From Chitinophagales bacterium (GTDB lineage: Bacteria > Bacteroidota > Bacteroidia > Chitinophagales > Saprospiraceae), in the NCBI GenBank assembly GCA_013298845.1, contig JAAFJN010000004.1, positions 186,001 through 250,000 on the forward strand: a DNA stretch of 64,000 bases. The letters run 5' to 3'. Positions 1-7,094 of this stretch are shown in pieces (within the stretch, counting starts at the first letter, position 1; each line of letters opens with the position of its first letter). Made by a program: the position numbers and the translations under genes. Under the pieces are notes generated by a model. It was not told the DNA's origin. It saw only the letters and a list, made by a program, of their open reading frames with translations, and made no database searches.

Positions 1-1267
1 AATTATCGGTCACTTTGAGGGTAATATCGGTGGGGCCATCAAACAGGTCATTGGTATTGTTCACCGGATTAAACCACATTGATCCCTGCCACAGATTGGG
101 ATCATTGATGGTTTGGTCACAATACAGCGATGGTGCCGTAACCCGGCCTTTGGGCGCTACGGTATCGTACACAAAAATTCTTTGTTGGTAAATAAACCCA
201 TTGGCCTCCGGTGTCCAAAACGCGCTATAATCGGTTTCGGAAGGGTCAAAAGGTTGAATTTTATGGCTCGTAGCAATTCCAGGCGGCCCTACGACCGGGC
301 CGATAAAATTAGCCGGGGCAATCGGATTTATCAATGGAGTCGGGTTGGGCACGTATATAAGTGGTGTCGAGCCTGAGTAATGACACCAATTATATACCCT
401 CCAGGTACGGATAATACTCATGCACGGTGCCGATTGGCTGCTGTATTGCACGGTATCAATGTGCCCGATGAACATGTTTTCGCAATTATTTTCCAAAATA
501 ACCGGCGCCCCCAGCACAGCGGGTGATAAATCAGCGCAGCCCACCACGACTTTATCGTCGGGGAATTGTGCGTAGTAAAGTTGTTCGTTGGTGACACTAA
601 TCAGTTGGGTACTGGTAGCGGTGTTACCCGCACAATCGCGGGCGGTGAACCGGCGACGGATATTTCCCCTTTTGCAGGTAACGTCGTAGGTGAGGTACTG
701 ATCAACGTATGTGACAGTATCGAGGCAACAGTTATCAAAAACGGCCGGGTAGGTAATTTCGGTGTTTGGATTGGTATAGGTTTCGCAACTGAGGGTAATA
801 TTGGGCAAAGAAGATATTTGAGGGTTCACCAACTCATCAACAATGACGCGGGCAACGCAATCGTCGTAATTGCCCACCCCAAAATCCGGGCTGACGGCAC
901 CCGTATCCACGCTAATATTGTACACGCGAAATACTACCTCGATGGTATCACCGGCATCTTCGCAGCAGAAACGCAGTTGAGAACGGAACAAATCATCGCT
1001 GCCGCAAGGACCGGGCAACACGCGGCGCATCTTAAAAAAAAGGAAGTTACCAGCCTGATCATAACTGCCATCGTCCAGTTGAGAAGCGATCAGATTTTTG
1101 GTACCGTTACTATTCAACACCAGATCAAAGGTTGCAGTGCACACCGCTACCGGCGGCATTGCGTTTTGGGGGTTATTCTTTTCAGATTTTACGGCAAAAT
1201 GTAACCCATAAACCGATAAAAGGATGGCCAAAAAGCCATTAATTGAAAAAAATCGGGCGTTCAACAT
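1..1267 (-). CDS. Large secreted Ig/HYR-like repeat protein, N-terminal part (cut by window edge)
   Basis: The frame stays open for 422 codons from the ATG at 1267 to the left edge, so the C-terminus is missing. The first ~25 residues hold a hydrophobic stretch (FLAILLSVYGLHFA) that looks like a signal peptide. The rest is beta-rich and poor in charge, with scattered cysteines (CADLSP, RDCAGNT, WCHYSG, SLYCDQ) and phrases such as FTARDCAGNTAT, which recall the HYR/Ig-like modules of huge Bacteroidota surface proteins. Such proteins are normally exported by the type IX secretion system and carry a C-terminal sorting or gliding domain; that part lies outside the window, so this is inference. 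Plus-strand frames across the region are antisense shadows. The gene is certain; the exact role is not. Confidence 0.8.
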   Translation of the reverse strand, partial: MLNARFFSINGFLAILLSVYGLHFAVKSEKNNPQNAMPPVAVCTATFDLVLNSNGTKNLIASQLDDGSYDQAGNFLFFKMRRVLPGPCGSDDLFRSQLRFCCEDAGDTIEVVFRVYNISVDTGAVSPDFGVGNYDDCVARVIVDELVNPQISSLPNITLSCETYTNPNTEITYPAVFDNCCLDTVTYVDQYLTYDVTCKRGNIRRRFTARDCAGNTATSTQLISVTNEQLYYAQFPDDKVVVGCADLSPAVLGAPVILENNCENMFIGHIDTVQYSSQSAPCMSIIRTWRVYNWCHYSGSTPLIYVPNPTPLINPIAPANFIGPVVGPPGIATSHKIQPFDPSETDYSAFWTPEANGFIYQQRIFVYDTVAPKGRVTAPSLYCDQTINDPNLWQGSMWFNPVNNTNDLFDGPTDITLKVTDN

Positions 1268-1333
1268 GGGATGGTTTTTATTTTAATGATAGAAGCAACG
1301 CGCGGGGGGAAAGAAATGGATTAAAAATAATTG

Positions 1334-1378
1334 GGTAGAGCAGTACTCACCGTGTAATATAAGGTATACTGCTCTACC
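1334..1378 (-). terminator. Hairpin between two minus-strand genes
   Basis: A 12-bp perfect stem (GGTAGAGCAGTA pairing with TACTGCTCTACC, loop of 21) lies just after the stop of the small membrane-protein gene. Read on the minus strand it is followed by CAATTATTTTTAA, a weak U-rich tail. It probably separates that gene from the secreted-protein gene starting at 1267. Confidence 0.55.
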
Positions 1379-1400
1379 AAAGGCGATTTCAAAGCAATGT

Positions 1401-1841
1401 TTAGTACAACAGCCCTTTCATGGCCAAAGTGACCACGATTAACAAAGCACCGGCACCCGTGAAAATAGCCACCGTTTTATGTTTTTCGGTATCATCCGTT
1501 TTGCGTTTAGAAAATGTGCGACCCAACTGAATCAACACAATGGCCAACAACATGGTTGTAATGTGTTCAACCGCAAAATAACGCAAAGTAGGGTCCTTCA
1601 TCGCTGCACCCATATCAGCAAACGCTGCTTTGGTGTACGCACTGGTAAAAAAATACTGAATCAAACCAACCAACAACTGGAGGTGGGCCAATCCGACCAA
1701 AGCGCCTCCGGCAGCGGAGTCCACTTTCTCGTACGGGCGTTTGCCAAGCCAGCCGCTAATGGAGCGGAACAGAACAAAAGCCAACGCGGCCAGAATCAAA
1801 TAGCGATTGTAATAGTGTAAATGGTATAACGCTGTGTGCAT
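1401..1841 (-). CDS. Small four-helix membrane protein ('cytochrome B'-like family of Bacteroidota)
   Basis: A 146-residue integral membrane protein with about four hydrophobic helices, starting MHTALYHLHYYNRYL. A longer frame begins at 1958, but its first 39 residues look non-coding, so I chose the ATG at 1841. The family is often annotated 'cytochrome B' in flavobacteria; features I recognise are the N-terminal HxxxHxxxxRYLIL segment, GWLGKRPYEKVD, and AVEHITTMLLA near the third helix. Conserved histidines in membrane helices could bind heme, but nothing here proves it. It stands alone, with divergent neighbours upstream. Membrane location is firm, function is not. Confidence 0.75.
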   Translation of the reverse strand: MHTALYHLHYYNRYLILAALAFVLFRSISGWLGKRPYEKVDSAAGGALVGLAHLQLLVGLIQYFFTSAYTKAAFADMGAAMKDPTLRYFAVEHITTMLLAIVLIQLGRTFSKRKTDDTEKHKTVAIFTGAGALLIVVTLAMKGLLY

Positions 1842-1984
1842 ATCAATTTTGATTGTTGAAAAATAATAGCAAATGTAATGCTTAAAGCAATTATCTTGTT
1901 CACCGAAGGACCGATAGCCTTGGATATTAATTAAAAAAGCCGCTCCAGGCCTGCCCACCCGCTGCTCCGCCTTTCTCTTTATCG

Positions 1985-2047
1985 CCCTCCTCTCCGCTGC
2001 TCCTTAACGATTTGAAACCCATCGTTAAGGAGCAGCGGAGAGGAGGG
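1985..2047. repeat. 27-bp perfect inverted repeat, 9-base loop
   Basis: The arms 1985-2011 and 2021-2047 are exact reverse complements (they contain CCGCTGCTCCTTAACGAT and ATCGTTAAGGAGCAGCGG). The loop is TTGAAACCC. No T-tract follows on either strand, so it is not a typical terminator. The phrase CCGCTGCTCC occurs a second time shortly upstream (near 1960). It could be a REP-like or MITE-like palindrome. Confidence 0.85.
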
Positions 2048-2244
2048 ATCAGCAAATCCGTTTTTTTATTTCTCACAACGCTTCCGGGCTGACGAAGCGC
2101 CAACTAGTATAGTTAATTGATTATCAAACCACTATGCACTAAAACGATTTCACCTTTGTTGATATTGGGAGGCTTTTTGTCGCCGGAGAAAATTTTTTTA
2201 AAATTTTTTTGGGTAAAAGCTTGCGTAGTTCAACCAAGTGCACG

Positions 2245-2252
2245 TAAATTTG
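2245..2252 (+). promoter_or_regulatory. Bacteroidota promoter -7 box for the candidate small RNA
   Basis: TAAATTTG matches the TAnnTTTG consensus exactly. A TTG at 2221-2223 lies 21 bases upstream, as expected for the -33 element. Transcription would begin near 2257-2260, at the base of the predicted RNA structure. Confidence 0.6.
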
Positions 2253-2257
2253 CACTA

Positions 2258-2376
2258 CAAATGACGGCTACTGAGTTAATGAACTCCTCAAAAAACTCAA
2301 TATTAATTCAGTAGGAAGATTGTTTTCATTTGGTTTTGGGGCCGCCCGACGTAATCGTCGGGCGGTACTTTTTTTT
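2258..2376 (+). ncRNA. Candidate structured small RNA of about 119 nt
   Basis: The unit has all three parts of an independent small-RNA gene. A TAnnTTTG promoter sits just upstream. The body folds into nested stems: CAAATGA (2258-2264) pairs with TCATTTG (2326-2332), and inside it a 13-bp arm (2268-2280, CTACTGAGTTAAT) pairs with 2302-2314 (one G-U pair), leaving a loop of about 21 bases. It ends in a strong intrinsic terminator: CCGCCCGACG (2342-2351), loop TAAT, CGTCGGGCGG (2356-2365), then eight T. No reading frame fits. I do not recognise the family; a long hairpin recalls 6S RNA, but it is short for that. Confidence 0.6.
2342..2376 (+). terminator. Strong rho-independent terminator
   Basis: A 10-bp GC-rich perfect stem with a four-base loop, then ACTTTTTTTT. 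It lies 50 bases upstream of the bestrophin gene, so it must end a transcript starting further upstream, most simply the small RNA. Confidence 0.9.
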
Positions 2377-2425
2377 ATACCCATACCCACACCTTTCCAA
2401 GAACTTTACTCTATTTTGTACCCAC

Positions 2426-3445
2426 ATGTACATCAAAAGAAATATTAGCTGGCGACTCATCATCTCTTTCGGCTGGAAATCCGTTTTATTTTACTTTTTT
2501 TGGAGTACGTTTGTGGTGTTAGTGCACATGTTTTTCCACATGAATGGCATTAACCTGGCCATTCCATTTGCACCAGTGAGCACTATTGGTGTAGCTGTTT
2601 CCTTTTATTTAGGTTTTAAAAACAACCAGAGTTACGATCGCTTCTGGGAAGCGCGAACGGCCTGGGGGGGCATTGTAAATACCAGCCGGAATTTTGGGAA
2701 CCAGGTGATGAGTTATATCACCAACCACCATACCAAACACGGTACCAGTAAAGACACCATAAAAAGTATTCAAAAGCGCCTGATCTACCGGCACATTGCT
2801 TACCTGAATGCCTTACGCTTACAATTGCGCAAACCATCGTCATTCAGCCTCGATTACCACGGCCACATCAATAATTACCACCTGGGTCGCCCCGAAACCA
2901 GCAATTAGGAAAATGAAGTAAAACCCTTTTTGGCCATTCAGGAATATAACCGACTCTCGGGTGCCCAAAACATGCCCACCCAACTTCTGCGAGAACAAGG
3001 GGAAGATTTAAAACACCTTTTTGAAAAAGAAGGTATGGTGGATGATCTCAAACACATTGAACTCATGAATAGCCTGCGGGAGTTGTACAATGAGCAAGGG
3101 CGTTGTGAACGGATCAAAAACACGCCGCTGCCCCGCCAGTATGCCTATTTCAGCAAAGTATTCACCTGGATTTTTGTGCTGATGCTGCCGCTGGCACTGG
3201 TCATGGAGTTTGAAACCCTGGGCGAACGATTTATTTGGCTCGTAATACCCTTTACAACCATCATTTCCTGGATATTTATGACCATCGAAATCGTCGGCGA
3301 CAGTTCGGAAGATCCTTTCGAAAATTTTATCAACGACGTACCCATGACCGCGCTTTGCCGCAGCATCGAAATTGACCTGCGAGAGATGTTGGGAGAGACC
3401 GAACTACCACCCCGAATTTTGCCTAAAGACGGAATTTTGATGTAA
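2426..3445 (+). pseudogene. Bestrophin-family (UPF0187) anion channel interrupted by an in-frame TAG
   Basis: From the ATG at 2426 the frame encodes a bestrophin-like protein (339 codons). N-terminal hallmarks are RNISWRLI, transmembrane helix 1, and FYLGFKNNQSYDRFWEARTAWGGIVNTSRNFGNQ. C-terminal hallmarks are PLPRQYAYFSKVFTWIF, the WIFMTIEIVGDSSEDPFE helix, and INDVPMTALCRSIEIDLREML. A TAG at 2906-2908 splits the frame between LGRPETSN and ENEVKPFLA, with no shift of frame; this is the cytoplasmic stretch before the second helix pair. The downstream half could only start from a TTG at 2930. Either the gene is inactive, the stop is a sequencing error (for example CAG to TAG), or it is read through. 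Family assignment is firm. Confidence 0.8.
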
Positions 3446-3453
3446 AATCAACC

Positions 3454-4638
3454 CTACTTACCCTCCTGAAATTTCATCATCCACTCTTCAATCGTTTCGT
3501 TGTACGTCCAATTATTTGCGGCGCACAGATCGGTCAATTCTTTAACTTTAGCGGCCAAAACTGTACCGGGGTATTTCTGCGGAATTTCGAGCCATACTTT
3601 TTTAAATTCCTCGTCAATTTTGCCGGTTTCATAATCTCGGTTAGGGGTATTGTTCAACCCGGAGATGACCACGTTTCGTTGCCACTCTTCGTTAATTTTG
3701 GTGCGTTCCGACAATAAGAACCATGGGTGTTCCTGGTTAAATTTCTCCCAATAAACGGCGCGTTCGGCCAATGTCGCCACCGATACCACCAAACCACCAT
3801 CTTCACTTTCCAAATCCTTTTGTTCTATGAGTTGCTGGTCTAAAAACGCCTTCATCGCCGGAGTCGCTTTGGGGCTAAAAAAAGCGTGTAACTGCGCCCA
3901 ATCGGCCATTGGAAACACCATACCCTCCCCGGTCTCTACCCGGAAACCATTTTCGGCCAGCCGTTTGGTAATGGGGTACTTATTCATATCAAAGTTATTG
4001 TTAAAAATGGCCTCGTAATCTTCCGGTGTCCAATTGTGTTTTTCGATAATGGTGTAAAACTCCCCTTCGTACTCCATCCGGGTCAGGTATTGCACAGTCA
4101 ACACGTATACGGCATCGGCCAGGGCACCGGAGGCATTCCCGAAATTGGTATTTATATAATCCCAAACCTTGCGCCCACTGTTGATGTCTTTCGTGCTAAG
4201 TCCCATTAAATAGGTATTGTATTGCACCAAAGTGCCCAAGTCGGGGCTTCCGGCGCGAGAACCGGCGTACACTGCCGTTAGTGCGCCGCCAAAAGCCCAC
4301 CCCGTTTGTTGTTCGGGGGTGGTGGAGGTCACTTTGTAAAAATAATCTTTAAACGGTATTCCTCTCAGTTTAATCTCCTCTTGGTTGGTTGATTTTTCGC
4401 CCACGCCGGTAACGAAACTGCCTTCGCGAAACTTAGCCAATACCTGCGACGATTGGGTATTGGGCTGATCGCGCAATTGTAAATTATCCACGTTTACCGC
4501 GTATAAAATCACTTCGGGTTTTACATTAGCCGCTGCCGTTGGCAATGCGGTCGAAGTACCTGCTGTGTTTTTGGGTTCATTTTTGCAGGCTATAAACGCC
4601 CATAATAAAAGAAAAAAAGTGGTTTTCGTTAGTTGCAT
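3454..4638 (-). CDS. SH3-domain lipoprotein
   Basis: A 394-residue protein with a short hydrophobic leader ending WAFIAC (lipid-attachment Cys at about 18), then a Thr/Ala-rich linker. Residues ~45-120 form a bacterial SH3 domain: VNVDNLQLRDQPNTQSSQVL, FREGSFVTGVGEKS, and GWAFGGALTAVY as the last strand. The remaining ~270 residues are helical, with no family I recognise. It is probably attached to the outer membrane, where SH3 domains often bind peptidoglycan or proteins. It precedes (downstream on the minus strand) the bestrophin remnant and follows porQ with a 47-base gap, so it may be co-transcribed with porQ and the MORN lipoprotein. Confidence 0.75.
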   Translation of the reverse strand: MQLTKTTFFLLLWAFIACKNEPKNTAGTSTALPTAAANVKPEVILYAVNVDNLQLRDQPNTQSSQVLAKFREGSFVTGVGEKSTNQEEIKLRGIPFKDYFYKVTSTTPEQQTGWAFGGALTAVYAGSRAGSPDLGTLVQYNTYLMGLSTKDINSGRKVWDYINTNFGNASGALADAVYVLTVQYLTRMEYEGEFYTIIEKHNWTPEDYEAIFNNNFDMNKYPITKRLAENGFRVETGEGMVFPMADWAQLHAFFSPKATPAMKAFLDQQLIEQKDLESEDGGLVVSVATLAERAVYWEKFNQEHPWFLLSERTKINEEWQRNVVISGLNNTPNRDYETGKIDEEFKKVWLEIPQKYPGTVLAAKVKELTDLCAANNWTYNETIEEWMMKFQEGK

Positions 4639-4685
4639 ATTGGTGACATTTAAAATTCGCCGTAAGTTAAGGCGAATAAAAGCAT

Positions 4686-5744
4686 TTAAAAGAATTCTCT
4701 CAAATTAGTACCAATACCCAAATGTGTAACGCCCCCGGCCAAGTGGTACGAAGAGTACCCAAAATCTACCCTAAAGCGTTTAATTTTTATACCTACCCCA
4801 CCCGAAAAACCGGACAAACTGCGGTAATTGAGCACCGATAATTCGCGCTTCCGCAAATGGTTATACCCAAAACGCAAGCGAAATGACTCCGTTTTACCGA
4901 GTAAAAACTCGCCGTTAAAGATAAAATGGCGGAAAAAGTTATCCACGGTATTCAGGCTGTTGTTTTCGGCTTCCGGTTCACCATTTAAATTAAGGAATTC
5001 GGAACGGCGAATGGCAGGATCATCGTACCGAATATTCCATTGGTGCAAATGGTGCGCAATAACCGAAAACCGAAAAGGCAAGTGTTTTAACCGGCGGCTA
5101 AAACCCACCTGTAAATCGAAGGGTAAGGTTTCATTTTTACCACTGAAAGTATTGACCATTGTCCCGGCGTTGCGCAACACCACCCCAATCGTGTAGCGTT
5201 TGGCCGTATCGGCGTACATCAACCCGGCATCGGCGGCAAGGGCACTGGCGTTGTATATATCGAGGGTAGACATGGCGTATTTGAAATTAAGCCCTAACGA
5301 TAATTTATCGCTCAACGGCCGGGCGCCTCCCACTATTAACATGGTTTCTTTGGCGTTAATTTCACCGGTAATCAGGCCCGTTTCGTCGGCTTGTTTAATT
5401 TCACCGTAATCGGTGTACTGAATACCACCGTGCAACGTAAAATTTATTTTTTTAAAATGCTGCCCGTAAGCGGCGTAACCGTGCTGAATATCGGAGAGGT
5501 AGAAATTATGGTTAAACGCCAAACGGCCGCTCATCGAAGGGTTTAAAGCCGCCGGATTGAGCGCCGCAAAAGCCAGTTCATCGTCTTTTACGGCAATTTG
5601 AGAACCGCCCAATCCCGTTACCCGGGCGGAGGGCGACAGGCTCATAAATGAAAAAGTATGTTGACCACCCAATACCTGCGCACGCAGCGGATGAAACGCG
5701 CATAACAGGCTAAAAAGGGCAAGTGTGTATCGTTTTTGTAGCAT
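4686..5744 (-). CDS. porQ: Type IX secretion system protein PorQ homologue
   Basis: A 352-residue outer-membrane barrel. A leader (MLQKRYTLALFSLLCAFHPLRAQ) is followed by the hallmark PorQ opening GGQHTFSFMSLSPSARVTGLGGSQIAVKD and LNPAALNPSMSGRLAFNHNFYLSDIQHG, then alternating strands ending in IGTNLREFF. PorQ and PorV are FadL-like partners of the attachment complex (PorU, PorZ) that processes T9SS cargo at the cell surface; this is family knowledge. I chose the ATG at 5744 because the earlier one at 5780 overlaps the preceding gene and gives no signal peptide. The upstream MORN gene ends 8 bases before it, pointing to one operon. Confidence 0.85.
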   Translation of the reverse strand: MLQKRYTLALFSLLCAFHPLRAQVLGGQHTFSFMSLSPSARVTGLGGSQIAVKDDELAFAALNPAALNPSMSGRLAFNHNFYLSDIQHGYAAYGQHFKKINFTLHGGIQYTDYGEIKQADETGLITGEINAKETMLIVGGARPLSDKLSLGLNFKYAMSTLDIYNASALAADAGLMYADTAKRYTIGVVLRNAGTMVNTFSGKNETLPFDLQVGFSRRLKHLPFRFSVIAHHLHQWNIRYDDPAIRRSEFLNLNGEPEAENNSLNTVDNFFRHFIFNGEFLLGKTESFRLRFGYNHLRKRELSVLNYRSLSGFSGGVGIKIKRFRVDFGYSSYHLAGGVTHLGIGTNLREFF

Positions 5745-5752
5745 ATTGTGTG

Positions 5753-6382
5753 TTATTCTTTTTTCCATTTTGTTCGGCAAACGCCCATTTCACATTCGGC
5801 GATACGAATTAATACCCCCGTAGAATCGTATTCCCGCAACTCACCCTGTTCCACAGCGGCATCGTCGGCGTAAATATAGTTTCCTTCGGCTTTGGGGTTA
5901 CCGTTTTCATAATATTCTTTGAATGGTCCGTTTTCTTCACTGTCTTTGATGGAGACCTCTTCCATGATTTTTCCGGACGGATAATAACGAATGCTTTTCC
6001 CCTGCATGGCCCCATTGATAAATTCTTGCTGAATTTCCAATTGGCCCGACTCGAAGTACTTTTTGTAAAAGCCGTGGTGTAGTCCACGCATAAAATGCTC
6101 TTCGGCTTCTAGTTGACCACTTTCGTAAAAAAAGCGCCGAAATCCGTGCAAAGTGTCGTTTTCGTACTGTGCTTCTTCGGCTTTTACGCCATTTTCGTAA
6201 AAACGTTCGTACAAACCATGTTTCGTAAAATCTTCTTTTTTGCGTTCGTATCTGATTTTCCGACCAAATTCATTGGTTGTTTCTACCAACTCCGTTTTTT
6301 TTTCGCAGGCTGATGCTAAAAAAACAATGGCCACAAGAATAAACGCCGGGTATTTCAATGGTGCAAATTGCTGTACAAACAT
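5753..6382 (-). CDS. MORN-repeat lipoprotein
   Basis: A 209-residue protein with a lipoprotein leader ending FLASAC. It carries at least five tandem MORN-2-type repeats of about 22 residues (ERFYENGVKAEEAQYEN, RFFYESGQLEAEEHFM, KKYFESGQLEIQQEF, RYYPSGKIMEEVS, KEYYENGNPKAEGNY). This family is often labelled 'YwqK-like antitoxin', but no toxin is adjacent and a surface scaffold role is more likely. The ATG at 6382 was chosen over the one at 6541, because the extra 53 residues overlap ubiX on the other strand and have no signal sequence. It sits 8 bases upstream of porQ. Confidence 0.8.
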   Translation of the reverse strand: MFVQQFAPLKYPAFILVAIVFLASACEKKTELVETTNEFGRKIRYERKKEDFTKHGLYERFYENGVKAEEAQYENDTLHGFRRFFYESGQLEAEEHFMRGLHHGFYKKYFESGQLEIQQEFINGAMQGKSIRYYPSGKIMEEVSIKDSEENGPFKEYYENGNPKAEGNYIYADDAAVEQGELREYDSTGVLIRIAECEMGVCRTKWKKE

Positions 6383-6461
6383 AGGTGTCAATTTTTGAGT
6401 TAAGGTTGTCCGATGTTGCGATGTTAACGAACATCTTTCAAAAAAAGATTGTTCTAACGGC

Positions 6462-7025
6462 ATGAAAAAGAAAATCGTATTGGGAATTGCCGGTTCATCG
6501 GGCGCAATGTACGCTAAAGTTTTATTTGACCGTTTGCTCACCGTTCAGGATCAATGGGAATCGGTGGGCGTAGTCATGTCCGGCAATGCCGTTATCAATT
6601 GGGAATTGGAAGTTGGCAAAGCCAATTTTGAGGCTTATCCGTTTCAGTTTTACGCTAAAAACGACTTTAACGCGCCATTTGCCTCCGGTTCTGCCAAATA
6701 CGACACCATGATTGTTTGCCCCTGCTCCATGGGCATGTTGTCGCGAATCGCTACCGGTATCAGCAATGATTTGATGACCCGCGCCGCCGATGTAATTCTC
6801 AAAGAGCGCCGTCGGCTTATTTTGGTCACCCGCGAAACCCCGTTGAGCCTGATCCACATCAACAACATGAAAACCGTGACGGAAGCCGGTGGCATTATTT
6901 GCCCGGCCACGCCTTCATTTTACGCCAATCCGAAAACAGTGGAGGAAATAGCCCAAACGGTAGTGGACCGGGTGCTGGACTTGGCCGGATTTGATATAAA
7001 TACCTACCGCTGGGGCGAGCACTAA
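6462..7025 (+). CDS. ubiX: Flavin prenyltransferase UbiX
   Basis: A 187-residue protein, the usual UbiX length. It contains the FMN-binding GSSG loop (11-14), CPCSMGMLSRIATGISNDLM (86-105, flavin and phosphate contacts) and RETPLS (124-129). UbiX attaches a dimethylallyl group to FMN, producing the prenylated flavin used by UbiD-type decarboxylases. No ubiD is nearby. The gene is divergent from the MORN-porQ group and is closed by a hairpin at 7030-7060. Confidence 0.95.
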   Translation: MKKKIVLGIAGSSGAMYAKVLFDRLLTVQDQWESVGVVMSGNAVINWELEVGKANFEAYPFQFYAKNDFNAPFASGSAKYDTMIVCPCSMGMLSRIATGISNDLMTRAADVILKERRRLILVTRETPLSLIHINNMKTVTEAGGIICPATPSFYANPKTVEEIAQTVVDRVLDLAGFDINTYRWGEH

Positions 7026-7029
7026 AAAA

Positions 7030-7060
7030 CGGCTGCCCCCCGATAAACGAAGAGCAGCCG
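7030..7060. terminator. Bidirectional terminator between ubiX and susD
   Basis: CGGCTGC (7030-7036) pairs with GCAGCCG (7054-7060), loop 17. CTGTTTTA follows on the plus strand and A-rich sequence (TAAAAAA) precedes it, giving a U-tract on the minus strand too. It lies between the convergent ends of ubiX and the SusD gene. Confidence 0.7.
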
Positions 7061-7094
7061 CTGTTTTATCCGCTAAAAATAGCGTCAGGCTGGA

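Larger units (their letters stand above)
1842..2425. other. 584-base gap without a protein gene
   Basis: Between the divergent membrane-protein and bestrophin genes. It holds a 27-bp perfect hairpin (1985-2047) and a promoter-structure-terminator unit that looks like a small RNA (2245-2376), both listed separately. The part from about 2055 to 2240 is AT-rich with runs of T and A, and I see no convincing gene in it. Confidence 0.7.

Noticed and set aside
566-1204. 212-codon plus-strand frame near the left edge
   Set aside because: It is antisense to the long partial minus-strand frame that has a leader and secreted-protein composition.
5753-6382. MORN protein as an antitoxin
   Set aside because: The common 'YwqK antitoxin' label has no support here: the protein has a lipoprotein leader and no toxin gene is adjacent.
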